A stretch of 64,000 nt of DNA from Labrenzia sp. OB1 (GCF_001624695.1 NZ_JSEP01000007.1:223330-287329); one strand, 5' to 3'; shown: positions 17,104 to 27,149, numbered from the stretch's first letter. Made by a program: numbers and translations. The notes: generated by a model not told the origin, from the sequence alone.

Positions 17104-18288
17104 ATGAAGGTTGGCATAATCGGTCTGGGTTTCCGTCTTGGCTATCTTGGGTTCGTGTTCAATCAGATGGACCCGGATTTCGAAATTGTTGGCTACGTGG
17201 ATCCTGCGCCGGCCGGCAAGCCGATGCTTGAGGAAAAAGGCATTTCGGCTGGAAATGCCTATGACACGCCTCAGGAGCTGATCGAGAACGAGGAGATGGA
17301 TCTCCTGATGATCGGTTCTCCGAACCATATGCATCTCGATCACATCCGCATTGGCATTGAAGCCGGACTGAAGGTCTTCAGCGAAAAGCCAATCGTCATG
17401 ACCGTCGAGCAGAGCCTTGAACTCGCCGCCCTTCTTCACCTTCATGGAAATGAACGTCTGCTGGTTGGCCTGGTTCTCCGGTATTCACCCCTGTACCAGG
17501 ATTTGCGCAAGGCGCAGCAGGACGGCCTTCTGGGGGACGTGGTCTCCATTGAGGCATCCGAACACATTCAACCCTACCACGGTGCTTTCTTCATGCGCGA
17601 CTGGCGTCGTTATGAAAGCTATGCCGGAAGCTTCATGCTTGAAAAATGCTGTCACGACCTGGACCTTTACAATGGCGTGGTGGGTGCTCGCCCCCGCTAT
17701 GTCGCCAGCTTTGGCGGACGTAAGAGCTTCACTCCGCAAAACGCCCCAGGAAATGATGGGGTCAACGACCTCGAGGTCTACCACAGCAAGCCCAGTGGCT
17801 GGCTCGGCGCCGACAACGTCTTCGACAGCGATGGCGACATTGTCGATTATCAGACCGCAATCGTTGAGTATGACAACGGTGTTTCAGTGGCCTTCCATAC
17901 AAACCTTAATGTGCCCGACGAGTTCCGCCGGTTTTGCGTCATCGGCGCCAAGGGCATGGCTGAAGGCGATTTTGTTCGCGGTTTCTTCAATGTTCACAGC
18001 GCCCGGAACAACGAGAAGGTCATCGCAAAGACATATCAAGCCCCCAGCGAGACCTCACATCACTACGGCGCGGATGAACAAATGGCCGAAGATGTGATCA
18101 AGCATGTCCGGCACGGAGCTCCTCTCCCGGTTTCAGCTCTGGACGCTCTTGAGGCCGGCATTCTGGCTCTGTCCATGGACGAGGCGCGCAGGACACGCAC
18201 AGTCGTCGATTTGTCCCCCGTCTGGCGGCGCTATGACGACGCCCTGAACGGGATGACGTCCGGGCACATCCCGCTGAAGTCCGCATGA
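17104..18288 (+). CDS. Gfo/Idh/MocA family oxidoreductase
   Basis: A 394-residue NAD(P)-dependent dehydrogenase. The Rossmann motif MKVGIIGLGFRLG is at the N-terminus, followed by GSPNHMH, the conserved GLKVFSEKPIV (the EKP lysine) and CCHDLDLYN with the likely catalytic histidine region. Start chosen at ATG 17104, where GAAGG lies eight bases upstream. Members oxidise sugars, inositols, or amino-sugar glycosides through a 3-keto intermediate. It is the first gene of the ABC transporter operon facing away from the nag operon, so it probably acts on the imported sugar derivative. Confidence 0.9.
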   Translation: MKVGIIGLGFRLGYLGFVFNQMDPDFEIVGYVDPAPAGKPMLEEKGISAGNAYDTPQELIENEEMDLLMIGSPNHMHLDHIRIGIEAGLKVFSEKPIVMTVEQSLELAALLHLHGNERLLVGLVLRYSPLYQDLRKAQQDGLLGDVVSIEASEHIQPYHGAFFMRDWRRYESYAGSFMLEKCCHDLDLYNGVVGARPRYVASFGGRKSFTPQNAPGNDGVNDLEVYHSKPSGWLGADNVFDSDGDIVDYQTAIVEYDNGVSVAFHTNLNVPDEFRRFCVIGAKGMAEGDFVRGFFNVHSARNNEKVIAKTYQAPSETSHHYGADEQMAEDVIKHVRHGAPLPVSALDALEAGILALSMDEARRTRTVVDLSPVWRRYDDALNGMTSGHIPLKSA

Positions 18289-18298
18289 GGCTACGATG

Positions 18299-19180
18299 AT
18301 GAACGCCAAGCGAAGTGCCGTCTTTTTTGCCTGGATGCTCCTGTTACCAGCAGCGCTCTATATTGCGTTCATCGTGATCTATCCTCTCATAGATACCGTC
18401 AATCTTTCTTTCACCAACGCGTCCTTGCGCAAGACCTATTCTTATGTCGGCTGGGCCAATTACGACAAGATCTTCAACGAGACCTTCGCGGCGGTCATCG
18501 TCCGAACCTTCATCTGGACGTTCTTCTCTGTCCTGCTCAAGATGATCATCGGCACCTGTGGCGCAATGTTGCTGAACGCAGCGGTTCCCGGGCGCTCCCT
18601 TTTCCGTCTGCTCACCATGCCGCCCTGGATTGTTCCCATGGCAATCGGCATCTTTATGTGGGGCTGGATGTACAATGGCCAGTTCGGCATGATCTCCGGA
18701 CTGCTTCAGAACTTTGGCATCACCGACGGTCCAATCGCGTTCCTTGCCTACGGAAACACGGCCTTCTGGGCGACCATCATCACGGATGTGTGGATTGGCG
18801 TTCCCCTGGTCACGCTCTACATGCTGGCGGCAATCCAGGCCGTGCCGCAGGACCTCTATGAAGCCGCCTGGACAGATGGCGCGGGCCGCTTCTACCGGTT
18901 CCGGCGGATAACCTTTCCGCTTCTGATCCCCGCCATGATCACCATGTCGATGATCTCGCTGATTGCGACCTTCAACTCATTCGACATCATCTGGATCCTG
19001 ACCCAGGGCGGACCGAGCGGCTCGACCACGACGATGATCATCGACACCTACAAGACAGGAATCGGGTCCTACAAATACGGCGCTGGTGCCGCGCGCGCGG
19101 TTCTGATCTGTCTCTTCCTGTCGCTGTTCTGCTTCTTCTACTTCAAGGCAATCAACCGGCTATCCACGGAGGCTGTGTGA
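18299..19180 (+). CDS. Sugar ABC transporter permease (MalF type)
   Basis: A six-helix inner-membrane permease (293-294 residues; two adjacent ATGs at 18296 and 18299). It has the EAA loop around EAAWTDGAGRFYRFRRITFPLLIPA and begins with FFAWMLLLPAALYIAFIVIYPLIDTVNLSFTN, typical for carbohydrate uptake family 1. It follows the Gfo/Idh gene by a few bases and its stop overlaps the next permease start by one base (TGATG). Confidence 0.93.
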   Translation: MNAKRSAVFFAWMLLLPAALYIAFIVIYPLIDTVNLSFTNASLRKTYSYVGWANYDKIFNETFAAVIVRTFIWTFFSVLLKMIIGTCGAMLLNAAVPGRSLFRLLTMPPWIVPMAIGIFMWGWMYNGQFGMISGLLQNFGITDGPIAFLAYGNTAFWATIITDVWIGVPLVTLYMLAAIQAVPQDLYEAAWTDGAGRFYRFRRITFPLLIPAMITMSMISLIATFNSFDIIWILTQGGPSGSTTTMIIDTYKTGIGSYKYGAGAARAVLICLFLSLFCFFYFKAINRLSTEAV

Positions 19181-20037
19181 TGAGTAAACAGACCGCCATG
19201 ATCAATCGCTACAAGTGGTACGAGGTCATCTCGATTTACGCGGCGATTGCGGTTTTCCTGTTCTTTGTTCTGGCGCCTTTCGTCGAAGGCTTCCTGGTCT
19301 CGTTGAAACCCTTGAGCCGCCTGTTCTCCTCGCCTTATCGCTTCTGGCCAGAGCACGGGTCCTTTGACGCCTATTTCACCATGTGGGACAGCGTTCCCAA
19401 TTTCGGCCTCTACGTTTTCAACTCGATCTTCATCTCCACAGTCGTGACCGTGGTGGTACTGATACTGGTGGTTCCAGCCGCCTATGCCTTTGCGCGCTTC
19501 GAGTTTTCAGGGCGCGGCCCTCTGCTCGCCGCGTTTCTCGCGGTCAACATGTTCTCGGGCGCTGTTCTGCTCATCCCTCTGTTCCGGCTGATGCGCTCCT
19601 TGGGGATCCTCAACACCTACGCCGCAATGATCGTGCCTGGCGCAGCCTTCCTCATTCCCACCGCCATCTGGCTCTTGCGCACCTATATGATGCGGATCCC
19701 AAAAGAACTGGAGGAAGCTGCCTATGTGGATGGCGCCACGCGCCTTTACACCCTGCGGCGGATCATTCTCCCACTGGCCATGCCCGGCATCACGGTTGTC
19801 GCCATCACCACATTCATCGGCGCATATGCACAGCAGTTCATTTACGCGCTGACCTTCAATTCCAAGACGGAATTCATGCCTTTGCCGATCGGGCTTTTCG
19901 CCTATTTCGGCCGCCAGGAAGTGATCTGGAACGAACTCATGGCCGCCAGCTTTGTCGGTATTGCGCCTGCCTTGATCGTGATCTTCTTCCTGCAACGTTA
20001 TCTCGTCAGCGGTCTTACCGCTGGCGCGGTGAAATAA
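19180..20037 (+). CDS. Sugar ABC transporter permease (MalG type)
   Basis: A 285-residue six-helix permease with an EAA loop EEAAYVDGATRLYTLRRIILPLAMPG. It starts by the ATG that shares one base with the previous stop. It partners the MalF-type permease and would be driven by the MalK-type ATPase at 21417. Confidence 0.93.
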   Translation: MSKQTAMINRYKWYEVISIYAAIAVFLFFVLAPFVEGFLVSLKPLSRLFSSPYRFWPEHGSFDAYFTMWDSVPNFGLYVFNSIFISTVVTVVVLILVVPAAYAFARFEFSGRGPLLAAFLAVNMFSGAVLLIPLFRLMRSLGILNTYAAMIVPGAAFLIPTAIWLLRTYMMRIPKELEEAAYVDGATRLYTLRRIILPLAMPGITVVAITTFIGAYAQQFIYALTFNSKTEFMPLPIGLFAYFGRQEVIWNELMAASFVGIAPALIVIFFLQRYLVSGLTAGAVK

Positions 20038-20079
20038 CAAAAAAATCAAAATCCACACCAGAGTATGGGGATACAAACT

Positions 20080-21315
20080 ATGAAAATTGAAACTTTGAAA
20101 TTCGGGGTTTGCGCTCTCGCTCTTGCTGGCGCGACCATTGCCGGTGCTCCGGGCGCACAGGCCGCGGATCAAGAAATCACCTGGATCTACTGCGGCGACA
20201 AGATCGACCCCATCCACGAAAAGTACATCGAGCAATGGGAAGCGGCCAACGAGGGCTGGACCATCGCACCGGAAGTCGTCGGCTGGGCGCAGTGCCAGGA
20301 CAAGGCAACCACGCTGGCGGCGGCCGGCTCCCCGGTCGGCATGGCCTATGTCGGCTCGCGCACACTGAAACAGTTTGCTGAAAATGATCTCATCGTAGAA
20401 GTCCCAATGAGCGATGAAGAAAAAGCAAGCTACTATCCCAACATCGTCGACACGGTCACTTTCGACGGCACTCAGTGGGGCGTTCCGATCGCCTTCTCCA
20501 CCAAGGCACTTTACTGGAACAAGGACCTCTTCGAACAGGCCGGTCTCGATCCGGAAGTTCCGCCAAAGACCTGGGAAGAAGAGATCGAGTTCTCAAAGAT
20601 CATCACGGAAAAGACCGGTATCCCCGGATACGGCCTTCCCGCGAAGACCTTCGATAACACCATGCACCAGTTCCTGCACTGGGTGTACACAAACAACGGT
20701 CAAATCATCGACGCCGACGGCAACATCGTAATGGACAGTCCGGAAGTACTGGCTGCCCTTCAGGCCTATAAGGACATCACTCCCTATTCGGTTGAAGGAC
20801 CAACCGCTTACGAACAGAACGAAATGCGCGCTATTTGGCTGGATGGCAAGGTCGCCATGATTCAGAACAGCTCGGGCGCTGCTTCACGTGCACAGGACAC
20901 TGACCTGAACTGGGGAGTGACAACCCTGCCTCTCGGCCCATCTGCAAAAGGCCCCGGCACGCTGCTTATCACCGACAGCCTGGCAGTCTTCAAGGGAACC
21001 GGCGTGGAGGAAAAGGCAGTCGAGTTCGCCAAGTTCATTACATCTCCTGGCCCGCAGGGTGAGTATGAATTGCAAGGCGGCGCCGGACTGACACCGCTTC
21101 GGCCATCCGCACAGGTTGATGCATTCGTCGAAAAAGACCCTTACTGGAAGCCGTTCATCGACGGAATTTCCAATGCGGGTCCCGAGCCCCTGTTCACTGA
21201 CTACAAGGGCTTGCAGGATGTCATGATCGAGATGGTTCAATCCGTCGTCACTGACAAGGCAGAACCCAAGGCCGCTCTTGAAAAGGCAACCGCCGATCTT
21301 GAGCAGTATAAGTAA
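20080..21315 (+). CDS. Extracellular sugar-binding protein
   Basis: A 411-residue family 1 solute-binding protein. Signal peptide [28 protein letters not shown] ends near residue 28 (AQA-AD). The mature protein has [22 protein letters not shown], an [30 protein letters not shown] segment, and [15 protein letters not shown], typical of MalE-like proteins. Start at 20080 with GGGG ten bases upstream. It should bind an amino sugar or glycoside in the periplasm for the adjoining permeases. Confidence 0.92.
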   Translation: MKIETLKFGVCALALAGATIAGAPGAQAADQEITWIYCGDKIDPIHEKYIEQWEAANEGWTIAPEVVGWAQCQDKATTLAAAGSPVGMAYVGSRTLKQFAENDLIVEVPMSDEEKASYYPNIVDTVTFDGTQWGVPIAFSTKALYWNKDLFEQAGLDPEVPPKTWEEEIEFSKIITEKTGIPGYGLPAKTFDNTMHQFLHWVYTNNGQIIDADGNIVMDSPEVLAALQAYKDITPYSVEGPTAYEQNEMRAIWLDGKVAMIQNSSGAASRAQDTDLNWGVTTLPLGPSAKGPGTLLITDSLAVFKGTGVEEKAVEFAKFITSPGPQGEYELQGGAGLTPLRPSAQVDAFVEKDPYWKPFIDGISNAGPEPLFTDYKGLQDVMIEMVQSVVTDKAEPKAALEKATADLEQYK

Positions 21316-21324
21316 GTCGCGTTG

Positions 21325-21362
21325 ACACGCCGCCGCAGCTCAATGCAGCCGCGGTGGCGTGT
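21325..21362 (+). terminator. Stem-loop after the binding-protein gene
   Basis: A 12-bp stem with one G-T mismatch pair (ACACGCCGCCGC at 21325-21336 with GCGGTGGCGTGT at 21351-21362) lies between the binding protein and ATPase genes. It may lower downstream expression or stabilise the upstream message, as is common after binding-protein genes. Confidence 0.6.
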
Positions 21363-21416
21363 TTCGTCCACGCCAGATCCCATTGCCGAAGTGGCAATGA
21401 CGAAAAGAGGTCAGTC

Positions 21417-22541
21417 TTGGGACAACTCCATCTCAACAAGGTCACCAAGTCCTTCGGGGAAATTGACGTAATCAATGGGGTGACACTCGACGTGAAAGAC
21501 GGTGAATTCGTCGTTTTCGTCGGCCCTTCCGGATGTGGAAAATCCACGCTGTTGCGCATCATCGCTGGCCTGGAGGACGCTACCGAGGGCGGGATCGTTA
21601 TCGACGGCGTGAAGGTCAATGATCTGGCACCAGTCAAACGCGGCATCGCGATGGTGTTTCAATCCTACGCACTCTATCCACACATGTCCGTTTTCGAGAA
21701 CATCGCGTTTCCGCTGCGCGTGGAAAAGATGCCGGAAGCCGATCTGAAGAAGAAGGTCGAGAGCGTTGCTGCCGTCCTGAAACTCGACCAAAGGCTGCAG
21801 CAAAGGCCGGGTTCCCTGTCAGGCGGCCAACGCCAGCGCGTCGCCATCGGCCGTGCGATCGTACGCGAACCGAAGATATTCCTGTTCGACGAGCCTCTGT
21901 CGAACCTCGACGCGGCTCTGCGCGCCGACATGCGCATCGAGCTGACAAAATTGCATCATGATCTTGCAGCCACCATGATCTACGTCACCCACGACCAGAT
22001 CGAAGCCATGACCATGGCAGATCGTATCGTCGTGCTGAACGGCGGATATATCTCTCAGGTCGGCAAACCACTTGAGCTCTATCACAAGCCACAGAACAAG
22101 TTCGTTGCGAGCTTTATCGGCAATCCGAAAATGAACTTTCTGCCGGCGACTTGCATCGCAGCCAAACCGGAAGGCGTGACCGTTGTGTGTGAAGGTCAGA
22201 CTGTGACGATTCCGGTCGAACCGCGTGACGGTCTGACAGGAGAAAAACTGACCCTCGGCATCCGCCCCGAACACATAACCTTGGGCGCGGGTGACGTGAA
22301 ATTCGACATCGTCCCCTCGGTTGTCGAACGGCTCGGCGTCAACACAATTGTATATGCGTCCGCGTCCGGCGATGCGCCCTTCAGCGCTGCCTTTGCGGGT
22401 GCAGCCGCGGTTACCGTCGACACACCGGCGACCATCAGCTTCAACGCTGCCGATTGCCATCTCTTCGACGATAAGGGCGAGGCTCTCGAGCGGCGCACCG
22501 ACCTTCATGAAATCGATCTGGAAGCTCTGAACGCAGTATAG
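21417..22541 (+). CDS. Sugar ABC transporter ATP-binding protein (MalK/UgpC type)
   Basis: A 374-residue MalK-like ATPase: Walker [10 protein letters not shown], signature [15 protein letters not shown], Walker [13 protein letters not shown], then a C-terminal TOBE domain with TLGIRPEHI. The coding start appears to be TTG at 21417, preceded by AGAGG; no ATG fits the family N-terminus. It completes the ABC transporter with the two permeases and binding protein. Confidence 0.9.
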   Translation: MGQLHLNKVTKSFGEIDVINGVTLDVKDGEFVVFVGPSGCGKSTLLRIIAGLEDATEGGIVIDGVKVNDLAPVKRGIAMVFQSYALYPHMSVFENIAFPLRVEKMPEADLKKKVESVAAVLKLDQRLQQRPGSLSGGQRQRVAIGRAIVREPKIFLFDEPLSNLDAALRADMRIELTKLHHDLAATMIYVTHDQIEAMTMADRIVVLNGGYISQVGKPLELYHKPQNKFVASFIGNPKMNFLPATCIAAKPEGVTVVCEGQTVTIPVEPRDGLTGEKLTLGIRPEHITLGAGDVKFDIVPSVVERLGVNTIVYASASGDAPFSAAFAGAAAVTVDTPATISFNAADCHLFDDKGEALERRTDLHEIDLEALNAV

Positions 22542-22553
22542 AGCACCGACCCG

Positions 22554-22625
22554 TCAAGGCTGGGCGCCCTTCAAGAGAGCGTTCAGCAGTTCTTCTGCGC
22601 TCACGAAGTCCCGCGCCAGTTCCAT
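22554..22625 (-). other. Possible orphan C-terminal coding tail
   Basis: On the minus strand a 23-codon stretch, M-ELARDFVSAEELLNALLKGAQP-stop, reads like the amphipathic C-terminus of a real protein, but nothing recognisable precedes it and the adjacent PLP enzyme is in another frame. It may be the end of a deleted gene or chance. Confidence 0.25.
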
Positions 22626-22661
22626 GACACGGGACGTTCCATGACAAGTGAAGATTGCGTT

Positions 22662-23777
22662 TTACCAGACGTGGCCGCGAGCTGCGACGGGCTCCACGCG
22701 CGTGACCCTACCACCCTTGTGAAACACCATATGGTCAACCAGATTGGAGACCACGCACGTGTGGTTCGGAATGATCCGGATCCTGTCTCCCACTTGCGGC
22801 CGCTGGTCTGGATCGCATTTCGAAAGATCCAGAACGCCATGCTCTTCGGACAGGCCCGTGATCGTGGCATCCGGATAGTCCACGACGTAGCCGAAATCAT
22901 CGAAGCCCAGCAAATCCGACGTGAGCGCCTTTGATCCTGCATCGATGACCGCCCGCGTCTGTGTCGGACGTGAGACAACTGTCGTCAGGATTTCCATAGC
23001 GCAGTCGTTCAGGCCGCAATGCCCGGCCCTTGCCATGGCCCGGTCGTTATAGACATAGGTTCCTGCCCGGTATTCGGTTGCCGAGGGCACCAGATGCGCA
23101 TTGAACAGGCTGGGTGTCCCGCCACTGCTGACAATGCCGCAGGCAATGCCGCGTGCTTTCAGAAGCGCGATGGACCCACTCAGGAATGCTTCTGTCTCCG
23201 CTTCGCCATCCGCCCCCGGATAAGTCACAAGCCCGCCGAACGTCAGTCCGGCGCAGTCAGAGATCAACACGGCGAGGTCTGCCGCTTCGGCCGGCGATTG
23301 AACGCCACAGCGCCCGCCGCCGGTGTCGCATTCCACCAGAACCTTCAGAGCCTTGTCCCTGCCGCCAAACACGCCGGACAATCCGGACACTGTCGTCGTG
23401 CTGTCGGCAACAACTTTCAGGTCACCGATGCGCTCGTTCAGAACTGCCAGTTCTTCCAGTTTCTCCGCGCCCAGAATGTTGAAGGTGATCAGAATGTCCT
23501 GGAAACCGGCGTCAGCGAAGACATCGGCTTCGCTGACCTTCTGACAATTGAGACCCTGGGCACCCGCTGCCACCTGACGCTTGGCAATCGCCGGGATCTT
23601 GTGGGTTTTGATATGCGGGCGGAACGTCTTTCCGATCTTGTCCATATAGGACTGGACACGGGTAATATTGTTTTCCAGCCGATCTTCGTCGATCACGGGA
23701 ATGGGCGTGGAAAGCTCGGAAATGGGCCCACCGACCAGCGGCGCGCCAGGAGCAAGCTTATGCGTTTTCTTATCCAT
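22662..23777 (-). CDS. D-threonine aldolase / D-serine dehydratase-like PLP enzyme
   Basis: A 371-residue fold-type III PLP enzyme. The PLP lysine is in FRPHIKTHKIP (near residue 60), preceded by STPIPVIDEDRLENN. The C-terminal domain has the metal-site histidine and cysteine in IIPNHTCVVSNLVDHMVF. It would cleave or dehydrate a D-configured 3-hydroxy amino acid. Its start overlaps the M81 stop by 8 bases, so the two form an operon on the minus strand, convergent with the sugar ABC operon. With RidA nearby, a 2-aminoacrylate-type product is plausible. Confidence 0.87.
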   Translation of the reverse strand: MDKKTHKLAPGAPLVGGPISELSTPIPVIDEDRLENNITRVQSYMDKIGKTFRPHIKTHKIPAIAKRQVAAGAQGLNCQKVSEADVFADAGFQDILITFNILGAEKLEELAVLNERIGDLKVVADSTTTVSGLSGVFGGRDKALKVLVECDTGGGRCGVQSPAEAADLAVLISDCAGLTFGGLVTYPGADGEAETEAFLSGSIALLKARGIACGIVSSGGTPSLFNAHLVPSATEYRAGTYVYNDRAMARAGHCGLNDCAMEILTTVVSRPTQTRAVIDAGSKALTSDLLGFDDFGYVVDYPDATITGLSEEHGVLDLSKCDPDQRPQVGDRIRIIPNHTCVVSNLVDHMVFHKGGRVTRVEPVAARGHVW

Positions 23778-25227
23778 GAGGCTTCTTCATCATTGGCCAG
23801 ATATCCTCGCGAGCATACCTGTAGAGCGTGTCGGCAGGAGAGTTCGGGTAGGGGGTGCCCGCCGAACAATAAAGGATTTGCGAGGCAATCTTGCTGAAAG
23901 ACGCCTGGAAGTGGTTGGTTGATTTGATAACCAGGATCTTCCTTTGCGCCGGATCTATGCCCATAACGGAAAACAATGACGGATCAAAGCTCTGGGCTCT
24001 TACAGAATTCAGGATGATGTCTATGCCATTCAGGCAGATATGAGCTGCGTCGCCAAAGGGGGCGTAACTTTCCCCAAAGCGCATCTCGGCATTCCGCACC
24101 AGCTTTACGATTGTTACCCGGCCATCCACCGGGCTGCCAGTTCCAGGCGCCGACTTCGCACCGAACCGCAGGGAGATCTCCGCCCCCTCACCCGCCGCCA
24201 TGCAGATCTGAACCGCAATCGGGTCCCAGATGGTACCAAAGGCAACCCCGACGCAGCCCCTGTCGATAAACTCAGAGAGAAGCACAGTCGCATCCCCGGC
24301 GGTTCCACCGCCCGGATTATCCCACATGTCAGCGATAACCGTCGGTCCGTCTGCAGCAGCCATGGCCCGTGTGACAGCTTCATCAACCGAAAGCTGCTTC
24401 ATCATGTGACGGCCCCGGTTGGCAAACAGTTCAAGGCCGAGCGAGCGGGCCAGCCGGTCCCCCTTTTCGGCCTTGCTGTTGGTCACCACGATCATCTTTG
24501 TACCCATTTCCGGCACATCGCCCGCCATGAAGCCATGGATCACAGACAAGGACAGGACATCGTTATCGTTGGCCTCGATGGAGTGAAGCTTGTCGACGAA
24601 CGAGCGCATCGGTTCCCGCGACGTCGGAAAAACGTCAATCATCCGGCAGTCAAATACAGACATGGTCGGCTTGACCCGCCCCTCCAGCGTATCGACAGCA
24701 ATCCGCCAGAGATCCTCAGCCCGATCAACGAAATCCGTATGCGGAAACTCCTTGAAAACAACGAAGAAATCGGCCGCCGCGACACGCTTTTCAGTCAGAT
24801 GGCTATGCGGATCCAGTTCCGCACAAACCAGCACATCCGGACCTACCATGTCCCGGATTCGGGCCAGGAGATCGCCTTCCGGATCCTGATAGCCATCAGC
24901 GACCATTGCCCCATGAAGACCAAGAACCACGCCGTCAACGGGCAATGCCGCACGAAGCTGCTCGAGGATTTCGTCGCGCAGACTTTCATAGGCCTGACGG
25001 TTGACCAGCCCGGCCGGGTCCGCCCAGGCAGCCGTGCCCTCAACCAGGGACCAGCCCTTTTCCGCGCACACCCTGCGTCCAACCGTGAGTGGCGCGGAAC
25101 ACAAGGTGGGCGTCGCTGGATGTTCGCCGGGCTTTGCATACAGAGATGCCTCGAACCCGCGCCGATCAATGCAGATTGGGGAAAAGGTGTTTGTTTCCGT
25201 CGCCAGAACTGCGGTAAAGAGCTTCAA
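23770..25227 (-). CDS. M81 family metallopeptidase (MlrC/microcystinase C-like)
   Basis: A 485-residue M81 protein. The N-terminal domain starts KLFTAVLATETNTFSP, with LPVDGVVLGLHGAMVADGYQDPEGDLL and AELDPHSHLTE, the likely zinc ligands. The C-terminal domain has VIADMWDNPGGGTAGDATVLL. The start appears to be TTG at 25227 with AGGA upstream; no ATG matches. MlrC cleaves tetrapeptides from microcystin, but most relatives sit in catabolic loci with unknown amide substrates. A second M81 protein lies at 30072. Confidence 0.88.
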   Translation of the reverse strand: MKLFTAVLATETNTFSPICIDRRGFEASLYAKPGEHPATPTLCSAPLTVGRRVCAEKGWSLVEGTAAWADPAGLVNRQAYESLRDEILEQLRAALPVDGVVLGLHGAMVADGYQDPEGDLLARIRDMVGPDVLVCAELDPHSHLTEKRVAAADFFVVFKEFPHTDFVDRAEDLWRIAVDTLEGRVKPTMSVFDCRMIDVFPTSREPMRSFVDKLHSIEANDNDVLSLSVIHGFMAGDVPEMGTKMIVVTNSKAEKGDRLARSLGLELFANRGRHMMKQLSVDEAVTRAMAAADGPTVIADMWDNPGGGTAGDATVLLSEFIDRGCVGVAFGTIWDPIAVQICMAAGEGAEISLRFGAKSAPGTGSPVDGRVTIVKLVRNAEMRFGESYAPFGDAAHICLNGIDIILNSVRAQSFDPSLFSVMGIDPAQRKILVIKSTNHFQASFSKIASQILYCSAGTPYPNSPADTLYRYAREDIWPMMKKPHG

Positions 25228-25262
25228 GGGAAGTGGTCCTGATGTGGAGACCGTGACGGGCC

Positions 25263-25754
25263 TCAGGCTTCAGCAAATGGGTAAGGCAGATAGCCTGTGA
25301 AGCCGGAAATTCTCCAGCGGCCATTTTGCGCCCTGCAATAATAAAGTGTCTGCCATCGCATAACGTCGAAGTTGCCATCGGAACGCATGATTCCGCCATC
25401 GAACTTTTTGCGCACAAGGGCCACGTCTCCCTTGATGTCGATTTCTTCCAGGCGCGTTGCTGTGTGAATTGCCGAGCGAACGTCTTCGGCGAACTCAACT
25501 TCCGCGAACTCGCGCGCCTGACGCAGCCATTCATCGCGGTAGTGCTCAATGGTGGGAAACGCCAGCGACCACTCATCCGGGTCGCGCGCCTTGTTGCCGC
25601 TGATCCCCAGAAATCCCAAAGCAATGAAATCATCTTCCACCATGGACCAGTCGGCTGTCAGGAAAGCCTCGATATCTCGGCTGACCAGCATCTCCCAGAT
25701 TGATCTGCGTGCTTCGTCCTGCTCCGGAAAGGGATTGAGAAATGGGTCCCGCAT
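25263..25754 (-). CDS. NTF2-like (SnoaL-fold) protein of unknown function
   Basis: A 163-residue soluble protein. The repeated pattern of an N-terminal helix pair (SIWEMLVSRDIEAFLTADWSMVEDDF) and C-terminal strands with VALVRKKFDGG, RWQTLYYCRAQNGRWRISGFTGYLPYP resembles the NTF2-like fold. No catalytic motif can be assigned. Start at ATG 25754 with GAGGA just upstream. It leads the M81-PLP enzyme operon and is divergent from ridA. Confidence 0.65.
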   Translation of the reverse strand: MRDPFLNPFPEQDEARRSIWEMLVSRDIEAFLTADWSMVEDDFIALGFLGISGNKARDPDEWSLAFPTIEHYRDEWLRQAREFAEVEFAEDVRSAIHTATRLEEIDIKGDVALVRKKFDGGIMRSDGNFDVMRWQTLYYCRAQNGRWRISGFTGYLPYPFAEA

Positions 25755-25768
25755 CACGTCCTCTATCT

Positions 25769-25850
25769 AAATAATTTTCATTTTTCGTGATTTTTCCTAG
25801 TCAATTTCCTAACAATATGGTTCCATGTCAATCTGATAAGAAAATTATTT
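25769..25850. promoter_or_regulatory. Inverted repeat in divergent promoter, candidate RpiR operator
   Basis: Eleven bases, AAATAATTTTC at 25769-25779, are repeated exactly in inverted orientation at 25840-25850 (GAAAATTATTT). The second extends to GGAAATAATTTTC on the minus strand, with GAAA-N4-TTTC symmetry typical of RpiR/MurR sites. Each copy lies next to one of the divergent start regions. Regulation by the RpiR protein at 26286 is inferred. Confidence 0.5.
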
Positions 25851-25874
25851 CCATAACAGAGTGTATCAAGCAGC

Positions 25875-26261
25875 ATGAGCATCAAGAGATACGGAGCCGA
25901 GAAATCCGGCGCAGGTGGTCAGAACCTTCCCTTTGCCCGCGCAGTGGAAGCTGACGGCTGGCTGCATGTTTCCGGCCAGGTCGCCATGGAAGACGGCGAG
26001 GTCATCGAAGGCGGCATCATCCCACAGGCCCACAAGGCAATTCAGAACCTGCTTAGTATTCTGGAAGAGGCCAATTATACAACCGCGGATGTTGTGCGCT
26101 GCGGGATTTGGCTGGATGATCCGCGTGACTTCTGGACCTTCAACAAAATCTATCAGAGCTATTTCGGCGATGCCCCGCCAGCCCGCGCATGTGTGCAGTC
26201 TTCGATGATGGTCGATTGCAAGATCGAAATCGACTGCATAGCCTACAAGTCAAAGACTTGA
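25875..26261 (+). CDS. ridA: RidA family protein (reactive intermediate deaminase)
   Basis: A 128-residue RidA/YjgF protein, the usual length. It has the segments QNLPFARAVEADGWLHVSGQVA, AIQNLLSILEEANYTTADVVRCGIWLDD and PARACVQSSMMVDCKIEIDCIAYKS; the arginine in PARACV is at the position that binds the substrate carboxylate. RidA hydrolyses 2-aminoacrylate and other enamine/imine products of PLP enzymes. It is the first gene of a plus-strand operon with rpiR and an SDR gene, beside a PLP lyase of the type that makes such intermediates. Confidence 0.92.
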   Translation: MSIKRYGAEKSGAGGQNLPFARAVEADGWLHVSGQVAMEDGEVIEGGIIPQAHKAIQNLLSILEEANYTTADVVRCGIWLDDPRDFWTFNKIYQSYFGDAPPARACVQSSMMVDCKIEIDCIAYKSKT

Positions 26262-26285
26262 TAAGGCAGACAGGGCACGCAAAGC

Positions 26286-27149
26286 ATGGACATACTGGCG
26301 CGGATACAGAATGAGCAGGGGCAATTTTCGCAGTCTGAAAAGCGCATTGCGGACATTCTCCTCAACGATTTCGATTTCGCCGTGAATGCGTCCATCGTGG
26401 AACTGGCGGAGCGGGCCGAGGTCTCACCTCCGACGGTCACCCGCTTTTGCCGCAGGCTCAACTGCCAGAACTATGCGGATTTCAAGGTTCAGCTCGCAAA
26501 GACCATGTTTGTGGGCGCGCGCTATCTGAACCCCGGCACCAAGAGCACAGAACCGGCGGATGTGGCCGAGGACATCATTACCAAGGCCCAGAACGCCCTG
26601 TTCTTGTTTCATCGCGCCTTCGACGCCGCGGCTGCGCAGTCAGTCGCCGATATCCTGTCGAAATCGGCAATGATCTACGCCTTTGGCTCAGGCGGCAATT
26701 CGTCAATGATTGCGCATGAGTTTCAAAATCGCCTGTTTCGCCTCGGCCTGCGGATATCCTCATCGACCGATCATCACATGCAAATGATGCAAGCGGCCGC
26801 GGCACGGCCAGAAGATTCCGTGATCGGTTCGTCGTTCTCCGGCCGCAACATGGAACTTGTCCGCGCCTTCACCATGGCGCGGGAGGCGGGAGCGACAACG
26901 ATTGCCCTGACACAGGCAGACAGCCCTGTCGCCAAGGCTGCCGATCATGTCCTGGCCATTGATCTGCCGGAAGGCAACAACATCTTCCGGCCGACATCCA
27001 CCCGCTTCGTATATCTCGCACTTGTCGACATCCTAGCCAATCTGGCCGCCTACCAGAACCGGGCTCAGTCGACAGTTACCCTTCGCCATATCAAACACCA
27101 ACTGGTTGCCTATCGCGACGAAGACGACAAGCAGCTCCTTGGAGACTGA
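26286..27149 (+). CDS. MurR/RpiR family transcriptional regulator
   Basis: A 287-residue regulator. An N-terminal helix-turn-helix (residues about 1-77) reads FSQSEKRIADILLNDFDFAVNASIVELAERAEVSPPTVTRFCRRLN. A C-terminal SIS domain has MIYAFGSGGNSSMIAHEFQNRLFRLG and IGSSFSGRNMELVRAF. SIS domains of this family sense sugar phosphates. It probably controls the divergent M81/PLP-enzyme operon and its own operon, and perhaps the GH20 genes that follow. Confidence 0.92.
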   Translation: MDILARIQNEQGQFSQSEKRIADILLNDFDFAVNASIVELAERAEVSPPTVTRFCRRLNCQNYADFKVQLAKTMFVGARYLNPGTKSTEPADVAEDIITKAQNALFLFHRAFDAAAAQSVADILSKSAMIYAFGSGGNSSMIAHEFQNRLFRLGLRISSSTDHHMQMMQAAAARPEDSVIGSSFSGRNMELVRAFTMAREAGATTIALTQADSPVAKAADHVLAIDLPEGNNIFRPTSTRFVYLALVDILANLAAYQNRAQSTVTLRHIKHQLVAYRDEDDKQLLGD

